Shown here in pieces: positions 1 to 10,622 of a stretch of DNA of 64,000 nt (the stretch's first letter is position 1; every line of letters begins with the position of its first letter). The notes under the pieces are model-generated. The model searched no databases. It had not been told where the DNA came from and was given only the letters and a program-made list of their open reading frames with translations. The stretch is taken from contig CAJNDS010002199.1 in NCBI GenBank assembly GCA_905221605.1, positions 1 to 64,000 on the forward strand, written 5' to 3'. Origin of the DNA: Symbiodinium natans. Lineage: Eukaryota; Sar; Dinophyceae; Suessiales; Symbiodiniaceae. Made by a program: the position numbers and the translations under genes.

Positions 1-88
1 CAAGCACAACTTGCTGGCAAGAAATCGTACTTCTTCCCATCTTTGACAATCAAGCACAAACTGCTGGCAACAAATCGTGCTTCTTCCC
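1..88 (+). repeat. Satellite fragment (50-bp subunits), right edge of an array
   Basis: These bases are the same 50-bp subunit found at 11,609-14,735, in the same orientation (caagcacaa...ctggcaacaaatcg...cttcttccc). The match stops near position 88, where retroelement sequence begins. In the block at 3,690-5,957 the subunit is in the opposite orientation, which helps to place an inversion breakpoint here. Confidence 0.85.
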
Positions 89-2199
89 TTTTCATGTAAG
101 GCCTCCAAGGAGCTCAGTCTCGTCTCCAACTCGCCCACATTCTTCTCCAAGAGTCGCCTCTCAAGATCCATCACCAACTCTTTGGCTTGCTGCTCATCGG
201 TGATCTCAGGACATCCAGCGCGCAACTTGGTTTTTATCCTTCCCATTGTAGGATGCCACACCCGACATCCACCTTTGGACCAGTCGACCTTGCAATCGAG
301 GAGATCGATGAGCTTGCCCCGCGGTAGGATGGTTTGAGGAGCAGGATGATGGGGCTCAGTCAAAATGGTTCCCGTAGAAGCCTGATGTAGAAGCTTACCC
401 TCATCTCCTGCCAAGGTGACCATCACCTGGGCTGCTTGCTGGATTTCCTTCTCATCCTTGGCCTGGCGAAGTCATTGGTGGCTCCACTGTCCAGGAGGGC
501 ATGGGAGAGGTCGTTGACCCGTTCTTCCTCGTGGACAGAGAGCGGCTTCAAGGAGGGATTGCCAACCGAAAGAGATTGAAGCATCTGGCGGGTCTTGGCC
601 AACAAGGACTTGAGCTCATTGGGGACTCCCGTGTCCGGGCCATTGGATGATGATGCCAGACTGGTACTCGAGGAAGTCGCCGGGACCGTCGGGGAGACGA
701 GGTTGTGGTCTCAGTGGTGGCTGTGGCAATACGGGGAGGCTCCTGATCACGATTTCGATTCTTGCCCTTTCCCCCATTCTTATCCTTGCCCCTTCCTTTC
801 GAGGATGCCGAAGGTGAACTCTCTGAACTTCCCTTCTTCGTAGGACACTCATTGGAAGTGTGGCCCTTTCCCGAATATGTAAAGCAGCGACCCATCTTGT
901 CCTTGTCCGTGATGCCCTCCCATGAGTGCTGGAATCCGCACTGGGCCCCCCGAGAGCAGCCCTGGTCCAGAACCGACAGGGGTTCTTAGCCCTTCGTGCT
1001 GCCCTTTCCTCCTGTGTGGTCGCCGGCTCCTCAGGAGTGGTCGACCTTCGGCACAGGTGTAGTCGTGGACGAGGAAGGAGTTGCCGATGAACGCGTTGTC
1101 GGTGTGGCCGCAACCACCTGCTCCATTTCCGACAGAAGATGCCTGCGCCCTCCTGTGTAGGCACCTGGTCCAGACGAAGATTGGACCTCAACATCGAGGT
1201 CCTGAAGGAGGCCTCTCTCATGCCCGGGAGGATCTTGTCACAAACGCCCGTGAGTCCCTTGACAAGGACATAGGGGTCTGGAGGAACGATGCCAATGGCT
1301 TGACTGCGATTGAACCAGCGATCCCATCCTCGTAGGATCTGTACAGCCTCTCCAGCCGAAGTCGCCACGCCTGGAGCCTGAAGTCTCCTCAATATGAGAG
1401 TCCTCTCACTCTCACCAGCAGGCTGATAGAGGATCATCAACCGATAGAGCATCGCGATGACACTTGTCCTCCTGGTGGCAATCAGCTCCTGCTTGATCTC
1501 ATCGTCGATGCCCGGGCATGGACCCGAGCATAGGCCTCCGTCTTCAGGGTTTCCGGTTCTCCTGGAGCAAGAACTACTCTGTCCATGGGGTTGGCCTGCA
1601 GGTACTTCTCATACGCCGCCTGGACCTCCAAGAGCACCTTCTGGAACCATTCCTTGCTAGTGTCGGACATGTCAGCCATGATTGCCTCCACCTGGGTTAG
1701 CCAGTCTTGGAAATGAATGGAACTATCCTCGCTCACACTCGGGAGACTGGGAACTTGGGCTCCAGGTTTCACTGCTTCTGGGCCCTTTGGACTTGTATCG
1801 GCGGTGAGCTGTTTCACCATAGCCGACTGCAGTTGGGTCATACCTGGACCAGGATCTCCATCTCCTTTGGCAAAGGGCTTGGCAAAGTCGTTGAGCCTGT
1901 CGGTGCCGGAGCAGAGGCGATGGGAACCGGACTGGTGGAGACATTCCCTTGGTGAGGAGGTTGGTAAAGAGAGCCGCTTGGTACATGACCTAGATCTCGT
2001 CGTTGTCTCGGTCCGAAGATCTGGGAGAGGAACGAAGTCCTTGGTGGCGCCGACCCAGCCCTGGTGGTCCCATGGTCCTCCATCATGCTCCGCCCCCTGG
2101 GTGCTGAGTAGGAAGGACCAATGCTTGGCATGCCCCCCGCAGGGTCCCCATAAGACCATCCAGTAGGGACATGGTTTTGCTCATGACCAGGTAGCGGGT

Positions 2200-2556
2200 T
2201 GTGTACACTGAGATGCTCTTGACCAGGTAGCTGAACTGGGACGTGGTGTGACTCTTGACCAGGTAGCACTGGAACGCGATGTGGCTCTTGACCAGGTAGC
2301 TGAACTGGAACGCGAGGTAGCTCTTGACCAGGTAGCGCTGGAGCATGATGTGGCTCTTGACCAGGTAGCACTGCTGGAACGCGATGTGGTTCTTGACCAG
2401 GTAGCTGAACTGGAACACGAGGTAGCTCTTGACCAGGTAGCGCTGCTGGAACGCGATGTGGCTCTTGACCAGGTAGCGCGGCTGGAACGCGATGTGGCTC
2501 TTGACCAGGTAGCACTGCTGGAACGCGAGGTAGCTCTTGACCAGGTAGCTGAACTG
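2200..2556 (-). repeat. Tandem repeat coding for LPGQE...V(P) units in E1 gag
   Basis: Eleven units of about 27-36 bp are in frame with gag on the minus strand (ten LPGQE and one LPGHE). Variable spacer residues such as VPVQ, VPAA and VPAV account for the length variation. The reverse-strand frame is also open but is only a by-product of the repeat. The function is unknown. Confidence 0.8.
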
Positions 2557-3470
2557 GAACATGGTCGCCGCCTCCTTGAAAGGTGAACGTCGTAGAATCC
2601 CCCGTCGAGAAACCATCGCCACCACGATCCGATCCTTGAGGAAGCCCCTGATGAAGGTGCAAAGCCCGATCGCCAGGAGGTTCGTTAGCTCGCCCATCCA
2701 TACCAGCCGGTGTCTGCCTCGTCGCCCTCAGAGCCCGATTCTCTTCCATCAATGCCTGCATTCGATCCTGCTGTTCTCGCATGTACTCCTCCACTTGCTT
2801 TCTCACTTCTGCCTGCAAGTCACTTCCAGCCGAGCTGCTTGATGCCGCCTTTGGAGGGCCACCATGTCCCAAAACCTCCGGATAGGGTGGTCCATACAGA
2901 AGGGGGTAGGCCTGTTGCGAGGCCTGCGTCGCCAAGAGCTGCTGCTGGTTGAACAAAGGGGCATGTGAGGATCCTGGATGGCTCCCATCACCAGACCAGG
3001 AAGTTGGTATCGGCAGCTGTCCCGGATGAGGAGGGGAACCACTCATCGGAGAGTTGCTCCAGGTGGACGACTGCGGTGGAGATCCAGGAAGGGGTCCAGC
3101 CATTCGAGCTTGACCTCTGGAAGCCCCGAAGAACATCTCCCTGGACCCAAGAGGACCCCGGGTTGCACTCCAGGCTTCTCTCATCCATCGGACACCATTC
3201 TGCAGCCAATCCGTTGAGGATGCGACAAACTCCAGTCGGTGATTATAACCGTTCCTCGCGCCCACATCCGGTTGCTGTTCGACAGCATTCGTTGGCCTTA
3301 CGAATCCGGTTGTCGCCACTTGGGAACCCAGCTCCATCCCTTCTGCACCATCACGGCGCACACCATCCAAACCACTGGACTGTGCCTCCAAGGTCATGGG
3401 ATTCATCATCGCTGGGACCAAATCTGTAGCTGTAGCATCCGGATCACCGCCAGCCGAAGCGCGCACGCTT

Positions 3471-3482
3471 GGACTCATAACC
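3471..3482 (-). promoter_or_regulatory. E1 primer-binding site, internal initiator-tRNA type
   Basis: Directly after the LTR the element strand reads GGTTATGAGTCC. This is complementary, with about one mismatch, to the anticodon stem-loop of eukaryotic initiator tRNA-Met. Drosophila copia and yeast Ty5 are primed by such half-tRNAs. The site lies within gag codons. The assignment rests on my recall of the conserved tRNA sequence. Confidence 0.65.
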
Positions 3483-3684
3483 TGCTGGGATGCAGTTGGA
3501 GAAGTTGCCATGGGGCCGAACGCGCAGGTTACGTCGAATTTCTTTTCACCAAAAGCAGTGAATCTCTTGCTGTCGTGCTACTTCTATGGCCATGGTTTAT
3601 ACGACAGCTGTCATGACCTTCACACTTGAACCTTTGATGTGCCCTCGGAGGTCGGCTGGTGAACGTAGGAAATTCCCTTCAGCA
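3483..3684 (-). repeat. E1 5' LTR (202 bp)
   Basis: The segment is the reverse complement of 11,402-11,603 with almost no differences. On the element strand it starts TGCTGAAGGG and ends ATCCCAGCA, so it has TG...CA termini within a 5-bp inverted repeat (TGCTG/CAGCA). The last 29 bases hold the gag ATG and about ten codons, so the coding sequence starts inside the LTR, as is known for yeast Ty1. Confidence 0.9.
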
Positions 3685-3689
3685 GTTCT
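3685..3689 (-). other. E1 target-site duplication, 5' side
   Basis: The five bases outside the inverted 5' LTR read agaac on the element strand, the same as the five bases after the 3' LTR at 11,604-11,608. An uninterrupted copy of this satellite at about 12,605-12,635 contains agaac once, in the same context. Confidence 0.75.
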
Positions 3690-5957
3690 AAAAACTTGAC
3701 ACCCTAAACTAAGTCCCCTAAACTCTAAACCCTAAACCGAAAAAAAACAGGCCTAAACCCTAAACCGTGAAGCGTTTGCAAAAATAGTCAGTTTGGTTGA
3801 CCCGAGCCGGGCGACACATTTAGTAAAGTAATCAGTGTCGGTGATCAAAGCAAGCTTAAACCCGACACCCTAAACCATACTTGAAGAAATTTGTATTGTT
3901 TATTTAGTTGTATGGCCTTCGGTGGGTCGGTATCTATGTGAGGCATGGCAAGATGAACGATTTGTTGCCAGCAATTTGTGCTTGATTGTCGAAGATGGGA
4001 AGAAGTACGATTTGTTGCAGGCAATGTGTGCTTACTACTCAAAGATGGGGAGAAGTACGATTTGTTGCAGGCAATGTGTGCTTACTACTCAAAGATGGGG
4101 AGAAGTACGATTTGTTGCCAGCAAATTGTGCTTGATTATCAAAGATGGGAAGAAATACGATTTGTTGCCAGCAAGTCATACTGGATTGTCAAAGATGGGA
4201 AGAAGTATGATTTGTTGCCGCCTTTGTGTGCTTGATTAGCAAAGATGGGAAGAAGTACAATTTGTTGCCACCAATGTGTGATTGATGATCAAAGATGGTA
4301 AGAAGTACGGTTTGTTGCTAGCAATCTGTGCTTGATTGTCAAAGATGGGAAGAAGTACGATTTCTTGCCACCAATTTGTGCTTGATTGTCAGATGGGAAG
4401 AAGTATGATTTGTTGCCACCAATATGTGCTTGATTATCAAAGATGGGGAAAAGTACGATTTGTTGCCACGAATTGGTGTCTAATTCCCTGGGCCCTAAAC
4501 CCTGATTTCTAAAAGCTTGAAACCCAGAACTAAGCCCCCTAAACCCTAAACCCTAAACCGCAAACACAGGCCTAAACCCTAAACCGTGAAGCCTTTGCAA
4601 AAAATAGTCAGTTTGGTTGACCCAAACCGGGCGACACATTTAGTAAAGTAGTCAGTGTCGGTGACCAAAACAAGCCTAAACCCGACACCCTAAACCATAA
4701 ACCCTGAATTTAAACAATTCAAGATACATCTTGAGAAAATTTGGTTCGTTTACATAGTTGTAAGGTCTTCGGTGGTTCGAGGGTAAAGGATTGGAGATAG
4801 ATCGATCTTGAAGAAATTTGTATTGTTTACTTAATTGTAAGGCCTTCGGTGGGTCGGTATCTATGCGAGGCATGGCAAGGTGTACGAGTTGTTGCCAATA
4901 ATTTGTGCTTGATTATCAAAGATGGGAAGAAGCACGATTTGTTGCCAGCAGTTTTTACTTGACTGTCAAAGATGGGAAGAAGTACGATTTGTTGCCACCA
5001 ATGTGTGCTTGATTATCAAAGATGGGGAGAAGTATGATTTGTTGCCACCAATTGGTGTTTAATACCCTGGGCCCTAAATCCTGAATTCTAAAAGCTTGAA
5101 ACCCTAAACTAAGCCCCCTAAACCCTAAACCATAAACCGAAAAAACAGGCCTAAACGCCGAACCGTGAAGCATTTGCAAAAAAATAGTCAGTTTGGTTGA
5201 CCCAAACCGGGCGACTAAAATAGTCAGTGTCGGCGACCAAAACAAGCCTAGAACCCGATACCCTAAACCCTAAGCTTAAACCCGAAATTTCAAAGATCGA
5301 AGACAGATCTTGAGGAAACTTGGGTCGTTTATGTGGTTGTAAGGTCTTCGGTGGGATGAGGATACAGGATTGGAGATAGATCGATCTTGAAGAAATTTGT
5401 ATTGTTTACTTAACTGTATAACCTTCGGTGGGTCGGTATCTATGCGAGGCATGGCAAGGTGTACGATTTGTTGCCAGTACTTTGTGCTTGATTGTCAAAG
5501 ATGGGAAGAAGTATGATTTGTTGCCAGCAATTTGTGCTTGATTGTCAAAGATGGTAAGAAGTACGATTTGTTGCCTCATTTGTGTGCTTGATTATCAAAG
5601 ATGGGAAGAAGTACGATTTGTTGCCACCAATGTGTGCTTGATGATCAATGATGGGAAGAAGTATGATTTGTTGCCAGCAATTTGTGCTTGATTGTGAAAG
5701 ATGGGAAGAAGTACGATTTGTTGCCGTGCTTGATTATCAAAGATAGGGAGAAGTTCAATTTGTTGCCACCCATTGGTGTTGTATAATCTGGGCCCTAAAC
5801 CCTGAGTTCTAAAAACCTTGAAATCCTAAACTAAGCCCCCTAAACCCTAAACCGGCAAAGATGAGAAGAAGTACGACTTGTTGCCAGCAAATTGTGCTTG
5901 ATTGTCAAAGATGGGAAAAGTACGATTTGTTGTCAGCAATTTGTGCTTGATTATCAA
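3690..5957 (-). repeat. Satellite array with telomere-like strings, inverted block
   Basis: Three irregular higher-order units of about 0.6-0.8 kb are present. Each has several 50-bp subunits (gatttgttgccagcaatttg at the start), a stretch rich in ccctaaaccctaaacc, a conserved part around gggcgacacatttagtaaag (about 3,807 and 4,628, partial near 5,209), and a part around cttcggtgggtcgg. All copies are in the orientation opposite to 1-88 and 11,609-14,735. I see no genes; the short open frames are repeat by-products. Confidence 0.9.
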
Positions 5958-8154
5958 CAACCGCTGCTGGCAGGAACACCTCAGGGAGTACCTCCACACT
6001 GGATGTCGGAGTCAGGGGCTGCGAGCAGTTCACATGGCGACGATCTTGGAGGGTTGCCCCAGTGAAGTCAAGGGTCAATTGCCGATGGAGATGGGATATG
6101 TTGACTATGACATCAAGAAGCAGATGAAAGCTGCTCTACCAATTCCCCGGCGAGTTCGGAAACGGTTGCTGGCTTCAAGAAGATGGATCGTCTCGTTCGT
6201 GGAGGATAAGGACCTCAAGGACCCTTTGATTCAGGCGAATTTGGGCGAAGCGGTGGTTCTCAGAGTGGACCCTCATATGGAAATGGATCCCAATGTGATG
6301 AAAGTCTTGACCTGGGCGGCCTCGCAAGGAAGAATCAGTGGGGTGTTGGGTCATCTTGATCACCGGAATCCTCTGAGTGTAGCGAAACAGGTGTGGGTAT
6401 ATGCTCTCGCTGAAGCTGGAGGTGGAGGCATGATGCCCTGGGCATTCTTTCCCAAGAGCCAAGAAGAAGAAGATTGGAGCCAAATGCCAGTTGGTGGAGA
6501 AGAATATCCCTGGTTTGAGGACGTGTCGGAGTACTATGGATGGGAAAGGGTGTCCTTCGATGCGGCAATGTTTGGCTACCATCGTCCGTGGAAGATTTCT
6601 ACGGCAACCAACATCGAGTCCTTCTACTGGATGGATGGCAGGACTGCACCGGCTACACCCTCCCCTATCCACAGGTGGGGTTCACCCCTTCAGTTGTCCC
6701 GATTGCGAACGGCAATGGCTGGGGGAAGATCCATCTTGAAGCTGAGCGCGGCAGACCGGGCCATCTGGGCTCATCACCTTGCCTGCGACCACATGCCGTA
6801 TCGTCGGGACTGTGCTACCTGTTTGATGGCGGCTGGCGTTGGAAGAGCTCACAAGCGTTGCCACCAACCGGCACCATTCTCCTTGGCGATTGATATCGCT
6901 GGCCCTTTCCGGACTTATGGTAGATCCATGAGTCAAGTGGACGAATCCCAACTTCGCTACCTATTGGTGGGAGCCTACAGGATTCCGAGGAACCTCCTCA
7001 ACCCAAAGGGGCCAATCAAGGAAGAACTTCAAGGCATGGACCCGCCCGATGATGGAGATGATCCTCTGGCCGAGATTGAAGAAGGAGGAGGTTTACTCTC
7101 GGAACCGGGCGAATCGGCTTTGGAGCAAGAGGATGGGACTGAGGAGGAGGCATGGGCGGAACCAGCTCCCGTCAAAGATCCCGACCTTCAAGAACATGGT
7201 GGTGGACCTCGTGATGAACTGGAGGAGGAACTCGAGAGGTTGTACGATGAGCAGCTCAGTCCTGAGGAACGGGCCGCGGAAAAACCGGATGATGGGATGG
7301 AAGAACCTGGGAAGAAGGAGGAGGAAAAGGATGAGCTCGAAGAAAAGGTCAAGGAGTTGACAAAAGGTCTGGACCTTGTCACCCTCTACATGGTTCGTCC
7401 CCTTCTCCGTCGACAAGGTACTCATGTGCTCCAGGCAATGAAGGAGATGAGGAACCAACTCCGGAGGGCGAATCTTCCCTTGCTCCAGCTCCACACCGAC
7501 AGGGCCCGGGAATTTAGGACTCGATCCTTCAAATCCTGGATTGCGGACACCGGCATCTACCACACAAAGACCAGTGGATCAGAACCAGCAGCTAACGGCT
7601 CAGGTGAGCAAGCTGTTCGTTGGACCAAAAGGATGACCCGACAGTTGCTGATTACCTCTAAGGCTGAAGCTCGGGACTGGCCGATGGCGGCACGACACGC
7701 GGCAGATGTTCATTGGCATCGACATGTACCTCCGAATGGAACAAAAAGGGAGACGATTCCGGCTTTTGGGCAAACTGTGTGGTTTAAGGCGAAGAGTTAT
7801 GCTGCACGGCAAGAGAAGGTGGTGGATGCTCCTCTACCTGATTTACCCCCTCGGTGGAAGAAAGGATTCTATCGAGGACGAGCCCCGGACGTATCTGGAG
7901 GACATGTACTGGTCCGAGAAGATGGAGGGTTGGTTATCGCCAAAGGGGTTCGCCAAAAAGTCATCCAACCTGAGGAGGAGGAAGGACTTCTCCCTGAGTT
8001 GGAAGCTCATGTCCCGGCTGAAGAAGGAATTGCTCCCCTTCGACGTCGTGTAAAGAAGACTCCAGGCGAACTCCCCAAGGACTACGACATCCGCCTGGAG
8101 GCTCTGAAGACAAAGATCCAAAGAAAGGTGCCCAATCGTGATGATATGGTCTAA
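5958..8154 (+). pseudogene. pol: E1 integrase (end of protease linker, HHCC, DDE core)
   Basis: The frame is open from inside the satellite (about 5,902) to a TAA at 8,152-8,154, but element sequence begins only at 5,958. A zinc-binding region reads HHLACDHMPYRRDCATC (about 6,769-6,820). The DDE triad is visible: Asp in SLAIDIAGPF (6,892), Asp in QLHTDRAREF (7,498) and Glu in GSGEQAVRW (7,606). The last two are 36 residues apart, the classic DX35E spacing. The first two are about 200 residues apart because a Glu-rich, charged insertion (about 7,020-7,370) separates them; these usually lie within 100 residues. The frame continues in register beyond the TAA, so that stop is a disabling mutation. 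Integrase would join the cDNA to the host chromosome. Confidence 0.85.
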
Positions 8155-9114
8155 AGCATCCTGGAATCTGAGCTGCCCCGAAGAGAGTTCAAGTCACGCA
8201 CCGGAGCTCGACCGTGCATCCGAAGCAAGCTGGACTTGGGTGACTCTCAGGTGTACCAGACTACGGGGGCATTCCAACATGGTGGTGTCGTCGGCCTCAC
8301 CGTGAACTGCAAGGGGGCAATGGAGGCAACGAAGAACCTGGTTGCCCTCCTCAAACATGATCATCCGGGAAAAACCTTTACCAGTGTGCTGTTCTCCAAG
8401 AACATCGCCGCTCCTCTACACCGAGATTCGTACAACGATGCTGGTGCTGAAAATCTGGTTTCTCCGCTGAAGCTACCTCGATCTGGAGGGAGATTGTGGA
8501 TTGAAGGCGAAGCGCCAAACGAGAACTTCGTGGAAGAGAAGAAAGTGGTGAATGGCAAGGAGATTAAGAGCTACTACGCACCAACGGGGCCTTGGAGTTT
8601 TCCACCGAGGCAATGGCACACTGTTGAGGCTTGGGATCCTGAGGATGGGGAGCGAATCACAGTTGTCGGCTACACCGTCACATCCTGGAGGAAGCTTGGA
8701 ACGGAGGCGAGGCAGCAGCTTGAGCAACTTGGATTCCCCTTGCCAAAAGAGGAGGAGAAGGAGGTTCCGAAGATTCGAATGGTAAGAAATTCTGGGGAGC
8801 AAGATCACTTTCTCTTCGAGGAGTTCACCGAGCAGGAGATCGAAAGGGAGATTGCACGGGAATTGGCCCGAGACCTGGGACAGAATGTCGATCACTCCCT
8901 CGTTGGTGTGCAGCTGCGAAAGGCTGAAGTGGTGTACACCAAGAACATCGAGGAGATCCTGGACCAATTGGACCAAGAAGGTAAGGATCTGGAGGTAACC
9001 CACAACGTTGACTTGTCGGAGATCCGGAAGAATCCAGGGAGATGGTTAGCGCCGGCGAAGAGCAAAGCAGTGGGGACGGTGAAGCCACCTGGTCAGGATG
9101 GAGGTGGACACTAG
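8155..9114 (+). pseudogene. pol: E1 2-oxoglutarate/Fe(II) oxygenase-like domain in pol
   Basis: The frame is the same as integrase and lies between two in-frame stops (8,152 TAA and 9,112 TAG). After a short linker comes FQHGGVVGLT, then a strand and APLHRDSYND, then GGRLWIEGE, and then FPPRQWHTVE...GERITVVGYT. Counting from the TTG at 8,236, the candidate iron ligands are His62, Asp64 (HxD) and His128, and the candidate 2-oxoglutarate-binding Arg is Arg140. The order HxD, GGxLW, W-H, then R in a final strand fits a double-stranded beta-helix dioxygenase, and the HxDxxN plus GGxLWxE pattern recalls the TET/JBP type. No profile search was possible, so the family is inferred. The domain sits between integrase and RT, an extra module for a copia element. 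The remainder (about residues 150-292) is charged linker. Confidence 0.6.
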
Positions 9115-10620
9115 AAAAGAAAAATCCGCTTGGTTTGTTGTGGAAATTTCCTGGAGGAAGATCCACAATCTGAGCTCTACGCGGCCGGTGCAGATGCGGC
9201 TACTCTTCGTCTTCTGATTGCTCACACAGCCAAGAAGAGATGGACATTGGGAAATACCGATGTACGCCAGGCTTTCGTCTTGGCACCATGGAAAGGACCG
9301 CCAGTGGCGGTACAACCTCCTTGCTTGGCTGTGGCTTTGGGACTGGCCGAACCTGATGAACTATGGCTGATATCCCAGGCATTGTATGGACTCCGGGAGA
9401 GCCCAGCAATCTGGGCGAACTTCCGCGATGAGCAGCTGAAGAAGGCGATCTGGGAGGTCAAGGGCAAGAAATATGGACTGGTGCAAACCACTGCTGATTC
9501 GCAACTCTGGGCTGTAAAGGAGATCCTTGGCAAGTCAGATGATGGGACTTAGTATGGAGACACCGTTGGCTACATCCTGGTTTATGTGGACAATATCTTC
9601 ATGACGGGGGAGGATGGACCAATCCGGGGCTTCGCCGACTGGATAACCAACAAGTGGGAATGTGATTCACCTACTTGGCTGGAAGTCGGAGGAAGCTTGC
9701 GCTTCCTTGGAATGGAGATCTCCAAGGATAAGGAGGACTCGTACTACATCGTGCAGAAGGGCTTCGTGCAAGAACTCCTACAAGCCCATTCCTACAAGGG
9801 AAATCCTTCTTGGGCGATTGGAACAAGGGAGGAACTGGTTCTGACAGCTGAGAAGGAGGCTGAGCTCTTGGAGGCCCCAGACGTGGTGACGGAAAACATT
9901 GGAGCCTTAAGGGAAGCTCAGAAATGCCTGGGCGAACTTCTATGGTTGTCAGGACGCACTCGACCCGACCTCCAGTACCCTGTTGCCCTGCTTTCCTCAA
10001 AGATGAATTGGTATCCAGAGGCTGTGGTGAGGACGGCTCACCGCGTCTTGGGGTACCTGGCTCAAACCCAGGACTATCAGTTGGTCTACGAGGGCAAGGT
10101 GACCCATCCAGGATTACCATCTACACCGATTCCTCCTTTGCACCAAATGGAGGGCGTTCGCATGGATTAGCGGCGATTTGCTACAGAGGATCAGCGATCC
10201 TTTGGCGATCCTCTCGCCAAGCTTTGGTCACATTATTCACGACGGAATCGGAGTTGATTGAAGCCACTGAAGGAGTGCTACTCGGCGAGTCGGTCCGAGG
10301 CATGGTGACTAACATTCTGGAGAGGGAGCCTTCCATGGAACTTTGTGTCGACAACGCTTCCTCCGTCCAACTGATGACCGGATCTTCCGGAAGCTGGAGG
10401 ACAAGGCATCTCCGTCTACGATGTGCTTGGATTCGCGAACGACTCGCCCGTGGATAATTGGTGGTCACTTTCGTGCCGGGCAGTCGGCAAATTACGTATC
10501 TGGGGACAAAGTATCTGGTTCGTCAAAGACTCCGAGATGGAATCTGAGGGTCCCCGCCAGACCTTTGCTCAGGACCCTAGGCACAGCTGCGACACCCAAC
10601 CCAGGACTACATGAGAAGCT
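9115..10620 (+). pseudogene. pol: E1 reverse transcriptase and RNase H
   Basis: The reading continues in the integrase frame after the TAG at 9,112. RT motifs include RLVCCGNFL, TDVRQAFVLAPW (first catalytic Asp), LISQALYGLRESP and YILVYVDNIFMTG. The last should be YVDD; the second Asp is Asn, which would inactivate the enzyme. Another in-frame TAG is at 9,550-9,552. Near 10,105 the coding frame shifts by one base, and RNase H follows (ITIYTDSSFAP, TTESELIEA, CVDNASS), then a TAA at 10,455 and the conserved tail VVTFVPGSRQ and LGTKYLVRQRL to about 10,555. The region 10,560-10,620 has no clear motif. Confidence 0.85.
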
Positions 10621-10622
10621 GA

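Larger units (their letters stand above)
89..3511 (-). pseudogene. gag-pro: E1 gag-protease, broken by frameshifts
   Basis: The first frame (ATG at 3,511 to a stop at 1,838, 557 codons) is rich in Pro/Gln. It has a short coiled-coil-like stretch (residues about 225-265) and eleven LPGQE/LPGHE repeats. The capsid-like part continues in other frames: about 1,860-1,508 (FQDWLTQVEAIMADMSDTS) and then about 1,508-1,130 (MLYRLMILYQPAGESERT). A zinc knuckle at about 845-895 reads CFTYSGKGHTSNEC, so the second Cys of CX2CX4HX4C is Tyr and the finger is probably dead. The aspartic protease motif LLDSGATNDF is at about 470-510; after another frameshift its downstream half reads VTLAGDEGKLL to the breakpoint at 89. 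At least four frame changes make this a pseudogene. In an intact element it would supply capsid protein and the maturation protease. Confidence 0.8.
89..3684 (-). mobile_element. Copia-type LTR retroelement E1, inverted 5' half (LTR, gag, protease)
   Basis: Read on the minus strand, this segment contains a 202-bp LTR (3,684 to 3,483), a primer-binding site, gag, a zinc-knuckle region and the protease, ending at about 89. Integrase, RT and RNase H of the same element are on the plus strand from 5,958. If base 89 of the minus strand is joined to base 5,958 of the plus strand, the protease and integrase frames stay in register. The outer flank at 3,685-3,689, read as agaac on the minus strand, equals the flank after the plus-strand LTR at 11,604-11,608. 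I therefore read both parts as one insertion of about 9.24 kb later split by an inversion. Confidence 0.85.

Noticed and set aside
2248-2586. Plus-strand ORF with DQVALERDVAL repeats
   Set aside because: It is the antisense of the LPGQE repeat in gag; the gag frame continues beyond the repeat and this one does not.
3922-5245. Short ORFs in the left satellite block
   Set aside because: They repeat the 50-bp satellite subunit, and the same peptides recur in other copies with frame changes.
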